A DNA stretch of 64,000 nucleotides from the NCBI GenBank assembly GCA_037903355.1, contig JBAJFE010000050.1:992001-1056000 (forward strand), in the 5' to 3' direction. This document shows positions 10,926 to 21,518 of the stretch, in pieces. The number at the start of each line of letters is the position of its first letter. Position 1 is the stretch's first letter. Both the position numbers and the translations under genes were made by a program. The notes beneath the pieces were generated by a model. The model saw only the letters and a program-made list of their open reading frames with translations. It was not told the DNA's origin and searched no databases. Origin of the DNA: Trichuris trichiura (lineage: Eukaryota; Nematoda; Enoplea; Trichinellida; Trichuridae).

Positions 10926-12473
10926 CGTCACAAGAGGACGAAGAAGCGGCCGTGGCAGAAACGTCAGGTGGTGGTTTATTGTTCTGCAGGAATTGTGATG
11001 AAAAAATTAACGGCGCTGCAAAAATATTGCCTTGCTTTCACATACTGTGTTCTCCATGTTTTAAGCAGCAGCTAGTAAAAGGTAGCTCCGTTTTCCTTAT
11101 TTAAATTACAGTGAACTCAATGCTGATTTTTAAAAGAGTATGCAGGTTTCATATTCAAATTGCTTTGGTTACGGTCTGGTTTTTCTCGTCCAAGAAATTC
11201 AGAGCTTCCGGAGCACATGTGACTCGAAAGCTCCCAATTTCTTCGCATTATAAATCGGCCAGTCGTAACTAACATGCTTTGAACAGCATGATCAGTTGTT
11301 ATTTATGTGATGAAATGACGTCACACGCTTAAGTAAAACGAACATTTTTTTCCTCTTGAGTTCTCAGTTAACTGTCCGGTAGGAATTGCATTTTTAAAGC
11401 CGCTTACGAATTTAAAATGTAGGTCAATCGTTCCACTGCAATGTATGTCAATCGGAAGTTGACGTCGAAGCGACTGTGCACTTCTCAACTTTTGCGCAGC
11501 AAAGTGGAAATGTCCAAAAGCAAGTGACCAACTTTTCTTGCTTCTTTGATCCATTGATTCCCGTTTCAGATGCGTCATATGCGAAAATGTCGCTTCCTAT
11601 TTTTGCGAAAATTGCGAAGACAACTTGTGCGAACGTTGCTCGCAAGCTCATCTTCTAGTCAAGTATACTCGTGATCATGTTGTAAGTTGACTTGTCTTTT
11701 TTTCAAGAAAAACGTTCAGTGCTGTTATCATCTGTGCATTAAGATGCGACAAGCGGAATGTCCCAAAAAGGCGGATATTTGCAGTCAACACAACGCTAGC
11801 ATGGCTAAGTTTTGCATGTCGTGCAACGCTTCCGTTTGTGAACAGTGCGTTGTGGAGACGCATGCGGAGCACAATACGGAAGCAGTGTCGAGCTTAGTAG
11901 CCAAAGTGAAGCTGGAAATGTTGAAGGTTCGCCAAAGAGCCAATGATTTGCACGACGAGTTGGCAAAAGCTATTCAAAAAGTGATCCAACAACAAAGAGC
12001 TTGGGAAGACCATAAATGTTGGCTTATCACTTTGCTTACCAGCTTTTTCCATCGCGTCCAGGAAATGATGCTCGATAGAGAGGTGCGCACTGTTGAAAAG
12101 TTGAAAGGGGACATGAACAAAGAAAGCGGCGCACTCCAAAGGCGACGGTTACAGTACGAATCATTGGACTTGAAGGCCCAACTGGTAATAAGACTTTTGT
12201 TCGAACAGTTGTCGATTTCTTTAAAGCTCAACTTTCCTCTTGTAGATTGCTTCGCTGTCCCGAATAGCGTCTTTGCAAAATGACCCAAAGCCACTTATTT
12301 GTGCTCAAAATTTGTTCAACAATTACGTCAAGGTGCTCAGCGAACAAATTCCTACCAGAGTGCCGGAAGTAAAGCCGTACGCCCTTTCTTTGCCATTTAA
12401 GGAAATCAAAGAGCTTTTGGACCGCCTTGATCAGTCGGTGACTCGCGACGTCATGGATATGAATGCCGGATGA
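10926..12473 (+). CDS. TRIM-like protein: RING, two B-boxes, coiled coil
   Basis: Exons 10926-11092 (enters with the codon's first base missing), 11423 to about 11500, 11570-11681, 11720-12184 and 12246-12473 (TGA). The first two rebuild a C3HC4 RING: 'FCRNCDEK', 'LPCFHILCSPCF' and, after a phase-1 junction, 'FHCNVCQSE'. Exon 3 is a B-box ('CVICENVASYFCENC', then 'LCERCSQAH'). Exon 4 is a second B-box ('CSQHN', 'KFCMSCNASVCEQCVVETH') followed by a heptad-rich helix of about 100 residues. No NHL or SPRY domain follows the last exon. By family this should be an E3 ubiquitin ligase. The first exon has no ATG, so the start lies upstream. The donor joining exon 2 to exon 3 could not be placed with a canonical GT in the required phase. 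Confidence 0.7.
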
Positions 12474-12709
12474 AAAAGATCCCTTTGAAATTTCCGATGC
12501 AACTCGTGATCTTAGCATATGTACGTTTTTTGACAATTTCTTTCAAAACGTTGCCGCACAATTTTTTTATTATACCGACAAGTGTTTACAGTTAGCTTTC
12601 TCTCTGAACAGAAGATGTTAAGTATTAAAAGCAGTATGAGCAAGCGTGCAATTTAAATTTTTTGTATCTTAAGCATTTTCATAACTTTTATACGGTATGT
12701 TCTCTAGCT
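12474..12709. other. Short AT-rich spacer
   Basis: Nothing recognisable between the TRIM-like stop codon and the left terminal repeat of the Penelope-like element. Confidence 0.5.
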
Positions 12710-12798
12710 CGTTGATGAAGTCTGAAATTAAACCGAAGCAAATGCCCTACCAACGGATGGATGAGCAATTATTAAAGAAAAATTCAGAACAAAACACT

Positions 12799-12840
12799 TA
12801 GCGTTCGTAGCTTTCGGGACTAACCTTGTCCCGTCGTCAG
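12799..12840 (-). ncRNA. Hammerhead-ribozyme-like motif in the element's terminal repeat
   Basis: On the minus strand: CTGACGA (12840-12834), a GGGAC/GTCCC stem around a short loop, GAAA (12815-12812), then a small AGC/GCT stem and a U-A dinucleotide at 12800-12799. This is the order C-U-G-A-N-G-A, stem II, G-A-A-A, stem III, U-H of a hammerhead, and Penelope-like elements are known to carry such motifs. A convincing stem I was not found and there is an extra C at the base of stem II, so activity is doubtful. Confidence 0.35.
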
Positions 12841-13660
12841 CGATGATGGTAGCGGTGGTATTTTTCCATGTCGTCCTCGTCGTTTCCTGTATATCCCGTT
12901 TAGTTCTTCTTCCGCGGTCCGGTAACTGTTGAGCGCCTTCATGTGCTCGGCAAATCTGTCAAGTAATGTGTTGCCCGTTTTTCCTATGTAGGAGGCGTCG
13001 GAACCACATTTGATCACATAAACGACGCCTGGTTTGTGATCAAACGGAACTTTGATCTTATCGTTCCGGACTAGAGAACATAGGTTGGGGGAAGACTTGA
13101 AAAAGATACGATAGCCGTACTGGCGTCCCAAGCCTTGCAAGCGTTCCCCCAGGCCGACGTACTCAGGGATCGTGACGACTGGGCGAGGACCCCCTCACTA
13201 TTCAGCCTGTCACTAGGTGGGTTTAACTTTCGTGCTATGCTCGAGATTACGAAGGAATTTGGGCAGCCATTTTTCTCCAACGTCGTTGCAATGTGGTGTA
13301 ACTCCGAATTTAAGAACTCTGGGTCACAGATTGCGATGGCGCGGTCCACCATCTCCGTCACAGTGACTTTTTTTATGACAGAGGGTGGTGTGAGGAGAAA
13401 TGCAGCTATCTGTCTGAATGTGTTGGTTTTTTGTAAACTGTTGTTCTAAAGCTCGTAACTTTTCGGTGAACCAACACCTCCAGGAAGGGAAGTTTCCCGC
13501 TCACTTCCCTCTCAATTGTAAAGGAAATTTGTCCCGGGAAAATCGAGTTCAGGTGTTTCAAAAGAGTTTCCTCCTGACTTTTCTAGCAATAGCAAAAATG
13601 TCGTAGACGTAACGCTTGAACAGACGGGGAATCCAAGGGTTGTCCGTCCTTTCGAAAGCA
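12820..13660 (-). pseudogene. Decayed RT plus GIY-YIG endonuclease remnant
   Basis: Read on the minus strand from 13660. The RT segment has 'FKRYVYDIFAIA' with the catalytic box at 13600-13611 reading Y-V-Y-D instead of Y-V-D-D. A downstream stretch reads 'SGKLPFLEVLVHRK' and 'TVYKKPTHSD' in another frame. A linker with 'VDRAIAICDPEFLNSELHHI' follows. The GIY-YIG core ('VVYVIKCGSDASYIGKTG') lies at about 12982-13026. At least two frameshifts and two stops interrupt the frame, and the changed catalytic Asp would by itself be expected to abolish reverse transcription. Confidence 0.8.
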
Positions 13661-13778
13661 AGGTTAGTCCCGAAAGCTACGAACGATAAGTGTTCTTGTT
13701 CTGAATTTTCCTTGATAATTGCTCATCCATCCGTTGGTAGGGCATTTGCTTCGGTTCCATTTCAGACCCCATCAACGG

Positions 13779-14866
13779 GCTATACAACAAACAGTATAAA
13801 AGATATGAACACTGACAGTATTTCTATTCCCAAAAAATTGTCGGAAGGGAGCATGGCGATTCCATGTACTTTGTTTGCTTCTGGGAGGATCGAGGCGTCG
13901 CTCGGTTAAAGCGGTGGTCTTCTACAGGTGCTAGATCCCGCCCTATTTTTGCACAACTGCTCACAAACTCCTTTTGCGTGGAAGCGCTTTCCGGTAGCAA
14001 CTGATGCGCAGTCGCTATCTGACTGACTATCGCGTCACTTCGTATTTTTTCACAAGTAAGCAATTCCGGTTGAGCGTTATGATAAACTATGCACCCAGTG
14101 ATGAAATCGCTTCACCTAATTTTTACCGTTTAAGTGTCACGGCTTAATGGTAATAACCTTTGTGTCCGCAGTTTCAATACTTGGCGCGCGTCCCCATCTG
14201 GGCGGTAAAGTTTGTCAATACGCAGCAATCAACCATGGCAAGAAATAAGCACAAGTTTTATTGACAGTAAACTGAAGATCTAGTTTTGTTTAACGAAGCG
14301 TCACTTTTCCTCTACGTTCTCCATGGCGTCAGTGGAACAAAATATCGTCATCTTTATGCTATTGAAAACATGATGCTTTTGTACGGGAGCGTGTGTTTTC
14401 ATATTGAAAATATCTTTATTACGGATTCTCTCCCGTTGAGAAGTAAAATAAAAAGATTTTTTCTTCCTTCCGAAGCTTTCGCGTCTGCCGCGACCCGTCT
14501 TCAGCGGTCCAATGAAGTTTCAATCTTTATGCTATTGTTATAAACGTTTCAAGCGGAGCTTTCAGATTACTCCAGGACCCGTCTTCAGCGTTAAGGGAGT
14601 CCAGTGTCTGGTGGATCAATGGGGCTGTTAGTTCCTCCATCCAACCAACATTGCCCGGGACCGCAGCTGTCACCTCTATCTTGAGCCGTCCAATTTTATT
14701 CTCAACTTATCATCAGATGGTAGAGCGAGCGCCCAACTGACCTGCCGCGACAGTGGCGCATCCACCTTGTACATATCGTATGGAAGAGCAGCGTTGAAGA
14801 ATTATAGTAGTTGCCCGCGTTACCTTGCTCATTGCCCACTTTGTCACGATGGGTAAGATGACAACT
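13779..14866. other. No gene recognised
   Basis: Only short open frames without splice or family support. A short stretch near 14090 (acccagtgatgaaatcgctt) resembles one near 18904 (acccaatgatggaatcgctt), suggesting the repeat pair below may extend upstream in broken form. Confidence 0.45.
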
Positions 14867-15332
14867 GTTCCTTCAATTTCCTCGTTGGATAGCGACGTCT
14901 TGAGAAGCACGTGGGTACACAAGAAGTCACACGTCAATTCTGGCGCAACTTTCTCCTTGACGGAAGTGAACCACATTTTAATGAAGTTGCTGGAACATTG
15001 TGACTTTTTGAGAACAATGGTGACAAGTTCGGCGCACTTCCGCCAGTGATTGCTCTCCAGTCACTATGATTGAACCGGTTCCAAAACGTATTCCAGCAGG
15101 TTATGCTCCACTGCTTATCCCTGCGTCGGGTCCGCTCTTCTAACTTCTCAGCGCTTTTTCGTAACCTGTGCGCAACCTTATATCCTTCTTTTAGAGTCCA
15201 CACCACAATTGAGGGATCACGTGTTGCCTCGTGCATTATATCGTCCATTTAGTCACGCTATCATCTTTAGGTTACTCAGGGCCCTGTCGCAGCAATTAGA
15301 AACAGACAGCTTCCAAACATCTTCATGTCTTC
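14867..15332. repeat. Diverged interspersed repeat, copy 1
   Basis: About 465 bp matching 19006-19465 in the same orientation, with frequent substitutions and small indels. Shared blocks include 'ttccttcaatttcctc', 'ttggatagcgacgtcttgag', 'cttctaacttctcagcgctt' and 'ttatatcgtccatttagtca'. The minus strand of this copy has an open frame at 14934-15248 (104 codons, 'WTLKEGYKVAHRLRKSAEKL') that is interrupted in copy 2. It is a repeat family of unknown type, possibly carrying a protein remnant. Confidence 0.7.
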
Positions 15333-18300
15333 GAGGCAGCCTGTGTTCTGCAAGTTCACCCAAATTCTGCAAATATTGTAGAGCCGATTGGCAAGATGCG
15401 AAATTGTGCATTCGGCTTCATTTTTCTATATCCCTAACATATTAGCAGCCGCACAGGAAGATCCTGTAACCTATATCATACACAAGGTCTTCAGAAAACT
15501 TTCCGTGTTGAACAGGAAGAAACCCCAACAAGTCTGTTAATATTCTACACCCGTTCCTTTTGAATGCCATAACATATCAGCTGGTCATATCGTCGTTAAG
15601 CTAGGCAGCATCCATTCGAACTGATTTGACAAAAGAAGGGTGCAGAAAGCACTGGTACAGCAGCTCCATGCGAATACACAAGCAAAGGGCCAATGCTATC
15701 ATATCGTCAACAGCCTCAACGCCGTTTTAGCGACAAGCCATCGAGGCTTCGTATATCGTCAACAGGGCTGCAACGTCAGCCTTGAAGTTCAAAATGACCA
15801 TTTAGCTTCACGTGGCTATAGCCGCTCTCTGTGCACTGAATGCTAGTTGCCCTTGACCAATGTTGCTCATAACATTTGAGAAGGCATAGCAGCACTGTTA
15901 TCATTTGGAATGGGAGCTGATCAGCTCTGCTGACATAAAATGAAGAACGACGGAGAGCTGGAAGCAATGGCGACGACTGAAGCCGCTTGAAAAACCATTC
16001 CAACCTGCACACATCATTTTATACATTGGCTTCCCAATTATCCGGACGCTACAACGCTCAGCTGTTTACATCACTTCACAGCTGAAACTTCAGGTCGTCC
16101 AGGCGAATGCCAACCTCATCCAGTACGTGTCTTCGGTGCTTGAACTTTCCTTGTGACGTATCAATGTTTAATAGACATTTCTTCTTCCGAGGTGACACAT
16201 AACTGAGCGACACCAATACCAATAACCACGATTGCCACTTAATGCAGCTTTCCTGACGAAAGCAGCAAAATCATTTTGATACCCAGTCTACCATTTCGCC
16301 TTAGAAACAATCACTGAGTAACAAGCAATTTGACGCACGGCAGGCATCCTTAGAGCGGAAGCGCGTGTTTTCCACCACTATGCAGCAGTTCAATTCGGGT
16401 GCGAACGATGCGCAGCTAAGCGACAGCTCTTAGTTTAAATTACAGTATGAACAACCCTGAGCATAATTTAATCTTAAATATAATCAGGCTTTTTTATGCA
16501 TGTATAAACCTCGGGGTATTCACGGCTAACTTATGCGCTGAAGACGGAACCATAGGAGTCCTATGACTGCGAGAACTCAGGCAAATTTTTAATAAAAAAT
16601 AGAAATAAATAACTTTAAGCAACTTTAAGAAAGCTCTTTTTCCGTTGTCAGCGATTACGTGTTCTCGCATCGCTGAAAATGGGGAGCGTTAAGTCTTAAG
16701 CTGCAGTGGCGACATTTCGACGCCGAAATTCGTGCGCTGTACTAAATGGAGTTTCCACTGAAAGGTTCGCCAGTGCGTACGGAGAGGAACTGATAACTCG
16801 TATTTTCGATTAGTCTTCTCACAAGGGTTAAAATAGTGCTTAGAAAGCAGTCAGACTTGCTAACTCAACTCAACTTTTCGGCTTTAAAAATTCGAATCAA
16901 CGACCCTATCGATCTCGAAAGCTTTTGTACACTTTCGCCTTTTAGACTTACCATTTACGCAGCTATAAATAGGCTATACAGAAAGAGAATAATAGCTGAG
17001 TAAATATTCCTTTCATTGAATTTGCACCAGATGAACGAGTACCACCTGAACGTACGGTCCACAAACTTGTAAAATAAGAGTCGGTTGAGTCTGTACTACT
17101 ACATATGAGCTAACTGCTCACAAAATCATATACACCATTGCGTCTATCTTAAAGCTGAAGAATCGCATGAACTTACCTGAGCACAGTTTAGCATTTTGTG
17201 AAAAGAGCAACCCAAATTTTACGGCTGTGTAAGTTAACCAGGTCTTTTAACCTCTCGCAAATGTAGGAGCAGGACAAAAGAAGACCAACGTCAGGGATAT
17301 TTATTTTCACAATTAAGTTTATTTGAAAGTGCACATGGTAACAGGTAGAGATTTCCTCAATATTCAGCGGTGGAACCGCTTAGGCTATTGTGGCTGTGGA
17401 TGCCAGCATGCAGCAGCAGCAGGCGTGAAAAATTGAGAGATTGGTGCAACGGATTCTGAGCAAATATATTTTTTCTTCGTCTTTATTTTCCTCTTTTGTT
17501 TTGCAGTACTTCCTCTCTCTCTTCTTTTTTCCGTTCGACCTTTTCTTTGTTCTGGCAATTAAGCTTTAATAAAATTACCCTCCATGTTTTTTCTGTGCTA
17601 TTGTATAGGTGACTTTTCCGTTGTGAAGATGCGGACAATGGTCCAACAACGGCGAATGGCCGATGAACATGAGAGGACACTTCACTGCTCAAGAAACCAT
17701 TTAACAGACTTGAATACTTATGCCCACGACGCTCTTCGTCAACCGTATTGGCAGTCCTAGAGCAAGAGTCCATTAACGGCACATGGCCGTTGGACTGCGT
17801 GCAGACTGCCATTCCGGAGGGGCCACTCCGGCTTCGTTTCTCTGAAGTCTGCAATAAGTAGGTAAAGCTGCCAGAAAAACAAATGCGGATAGGAGAACTC
17901 AATGGCGCATTGCAAACAATGCTTTACTGAGCTGTCAATCATGCATGCAACTATTCTTTTCCCGCGGTTGCAGTACTTAAACTGCAAGTCGAAACACCGA
18001 ATGGGGTTAACCTTGAATAGTCGAAACTTTCGCAGTAAACTCATTTTGGTCTTAAATATTCAACGTACGAAAATCAGCATTCGAATTGGCGAAAGGATAC
18101 CGGAACGCGTGTTGCTAGTCGTGCCCTTCCATAGTATCAAAATGGCGCAGAAAAGCTAGTTTGTTACGTTAATAGTAACTGCTAGCACTTGCCCCCGTAA
18201 AAGAAAAAACAAAGGAGCTTACCGGTTGCTTCCTTGGGCGTTTTCTTGACCAAGACTTGTTCTTTATACAGCCCATAGTTAGGCTATACACACGCGAACA

Positions 18301-19005
18301 TGTCTAGTCAAGCAGTGCCTGTTCTTTATGGAACCAATCGATCGGCCCCACACACGAACAGGACTTCTTTAGAGAAACGCAACTCTACCGGCCACCCTGG
18401 AAGGACCCATCACAATACAGTAAACTAATGTGCAGGTATGATATCTAGATAACCTGCCCTCCGCGAAATAAGAATGTCAAAAAACCAAGCGAATTTTACT
18501 GGTATATCCATCTCGCCGTAACTAACTTTGCCCTTACCGGGTCGCTAAGTTGAGGGTGTTTAATTTGCTAGAAATGCATCCCAAGAAAAACTAAAGTGTG
18601 CGGAAAAGACCAAGGGTAGGGCGACATCAACGTTCCTAGGAATTCCACATTAATGAAAATATGGAAAACTGGTAACACCGGTAACAACATGATAATGAGC
18701 AAGAAGAATGGAGCTAAATTCGGACGGTTTGAAAACTTATGGTGTCGCAGTTTAAAATGAAAATAATGGGAAGACCCTAATGGGATGTTTAAAACTATAT
18801 CCCCGCCATTTCCGGCGGCGGCAACTTCAGTGAGTAATACGCGATGAAACTGCGTAATGAAGTGTGAATAGCTGAGCAATTAGGACGGGCTGGACAATGG
18901 GTGTCACCCAATGATGGAATCGCTTCCTTTAAGCTTTACTTTTAAGCTTTACCTGCTTTGAAGTTACCGACGCCAGAACTGGCGGAGATAGAGCTTTAAA
19001 GACCC
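15333..19005. other. About 3.7 kb with no recognisable gene
   Basis: Open frames on both strands are short and unsupported. Minus-strand 15776-16012 is open for 78 codons but has no splice or family support. A pyrimidine-rich tract lies near 17465-17530. Nothing else stands out. Confidence 0.45.
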
Positions 19006-19465
19006 GTTCCTTCAATTTCCTCATTGGATAGCGACGTCTTGAGAAGCTTTTGGTTACAGAAAAAGACAACACATCAACACGGCTTGGTTTTCCCCTTGAC
19101 GGAAGTCAGTCATATTTTAATGAAGGTGCCGGAACATTGTGATTCTTGAAGAACAATCGCGACAAGTTTGGTGCACTTTCGCCAGTCATTGCTCTCTAGT
19201 CGGTCTGATTGAACCGTTCGAAAATCTGTTCAGCAGGCTATGTTCCATTGCTTATCTCTGCGTCAGCCGCGCTCTTCTAACTTCTCAGCGCTTTTTTGCA
19301 ACCTGTGCGCAAGCTTATATCTTTCTTCTAGAGTCCACTCCGCAATTGAGGGATAACATATTGCCTCATGCGTTATATCGTCCATTTAGTCAAGCTATCA
19401 TCTTTCGGTCACTCGGGGCCCCGTCGCAGCGACTAAAAGTGGACAGCTTTCAGACATTTTCAAGT
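19006..19465. repeat. Diverged interspersed repeat, copy 2
   Basis: Direct-orientation partner of 14867-15332. The minus-strand frame that is open in copy 1 has in-frame stops here, so this copy is more decayed or the frame is not coding. Confidence 0.7.
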
Positions 19466-21518
19466 CTTTTAAGTCCTCCATCGAGAGTCCTTGAAAATGT
19501 TCGAGATAGATTCATCTCAGCTGAACAACTGGAAAAATGGTTAAGTTTAAGCTCAATTCACTACCGAAATTTTGACATCTAAGCGGACAGAGGAGCTTTT
19601 AGTCTACGCGAACTTGCGTCAGAAAAGCCATAAAATTGTCTCAAAATCTGAGATGGAATGAAGACGGCGATTCGGTCAGACAAGGAAATACAAGAAATGA
19701 TATATCACTGCAAAACATTCACAATTGGAACAGCTGCTTCTAAAGGGCTAAAGAAGCGTGTTTGCTGCCTGAACTTTCGCGTTGGGAAGCAGATAGAGTA
19801 TATCAAAGTATAATATTATTGCAACAGAAAATTATAGCGAAGTTCCGGATAATTTTTGACTGACTAATATTTCGGTTGAATATTTTTTGTAGAAATCTTT
19901 TTCCCTTGCGTTAAGCTCCCTATTCACTGCTATCACTTGCTAGGCCGCATTGATTTTGTTTGTTATTTTTTGGAACTCTTTTTTATTCGATTTTTAAACA
20001 TATATTCTAGACAGATTCGCGTTAAGTTCTTGCAGTGAGCAAGTGATACGGGACTTTATAAGTTCATTCTGCTCTGTTAAAGGTATTTGTCCGCCGACAA
20101 TCGGACAAGAATAGTCTCGGAAGGTTAAGGTAATAAAATATACTTTATAGCGGTCGGTAGTCGTCAGGGGGACTATAGGACGATTGATCTTAACAAACTA
20201 GAATTACAGTAAGCATTTTGAAGCCATATGGTCAGCGTCAAAGTCGCCGCTAGCAACGCGAATGTGACGAAGCAGATTTTAAGTTGGACAGGTTTAAATC
20301 GTATTGATTGATACGCCATTTGGGTGTGTTTCGTTCCCTTACCACTTTAAAGGTTTTTCTTTGGGTAAAGTGTGTAACCTTCAAGAACACCATACTTCCT
20401 TCTTAAGAATTTAAATGGCGTCGTATGTGTCGAACCGATAAACATGATTTACTTTTAGGAAAATGTGTTGCATATGTACAACACAGCGTATGAAAATGTT
20501 GAAGCAATTAACATAAATCTATTTTAATGCATTCTGATTTCCTGCGGTCTTTTGTAATCCCGCTCTCGATGAATCCACAGATTCCGTGAATTCTCAATGC
20601 TATTTTCGTAGGTACAAATGGAAAGAAATAGCAATCATGTGGCTATTTCTGTACCTTTTTTATCTGTTTCTTAAATGGCTCGCTTTGACGGCCTTGTCCG
20701 TGTTACATACTGACAATGGAGCACGGCTTGCTCCGAAAGCTACGTTGCAGTAACAAGTACCATTATAGTAAATGCAATCGAAGGAGAAAACGTCTATTTC
20801 AATTCATCGTAATTTGTTAGGGTGTTCAGCTTCGTTTCGCTTTCAGTTTCGCTTTTTGTCGAAGCTGAGCTGGGGCACTGCAAAAAAATTAATTGAATTA
20901 ATTGCTTGCAACTATACGTACGAAATCAGCTACTCGAAAAGCAGTTTCGCTCATACTGCGTACGGCAATAACAAAAGACTTGACAAATTAGACATTATTA
21001 CTTCACACATAGGCTAAGACTCTGAAATCTGAATTAGCTTAAGGTTTCCTGTTCAGATTTCTGCGAAATGTCTATTGCCCAATCATTCTGTTTTGTACGC
21101 TTGCTTATATGATTTTAATGCTCAGTTTTGTTCTTCGAACGCAACAGAGCTTGACGAATAGCCAGCGAAAGTGTTTGTGCAACTGTTGGGTCCACTGACG
21201 CGTTAAGGAAGTGAAATGGACATTTGCGTGACTGAATTGACCAGTTTGAACTTGTCAGCGCAAAGCGGTTTGCGGGTGAGATTTTAATGGACGGCCCGTA
21301 ATTGGATAACGTAAATTGATATTGCAGTCCAAAATCGTTTAGAATTCTTTCATACGACAAAACTGGCGTCCTAAGCTGCTATAGGCTACACGATTCTTCA
21401 AGTGTCATTTTTCATATAGGGAAATAGTTCTGCTCTTAATTGATTAGTTCGGCACAAAGGCGTCTATTGTGGATTTGTTGTTAAAAAAAGCTAAACGGTT
21501 GCCAAGGAAGGAGTTATA
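19466..21518. other. Upstream region of the VMAT gene, no gene recognised
   Basis: AT-rich sequence with no supported open frame. The last few hundred bases before 21519 should contain the promoter of the transporter gene; no specific site is identified. Confidence 0.45.

Larger units (their letters stand above)
12710..13778 (-). mobile_element. Truncated Penelope-like retroelement with inverted terminal repeats
   Basis: Left arm 12710-12828 and right arm 13659-13778 are reverse complements over about 119 nt with roughly nine in ten bases matching. Between them, on the minus strand, are remnants of a reverse transcriptase C-terminus followed by a GIY-YIG endonuclease. That order and pairing is typical of Penelope-like elements, which often carry LTR-like repeats in inverted or direct orientation. 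At about 1.07 kb the copy is far shorter than a full element, so most of the RT is missing. Confidence 0.8.
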
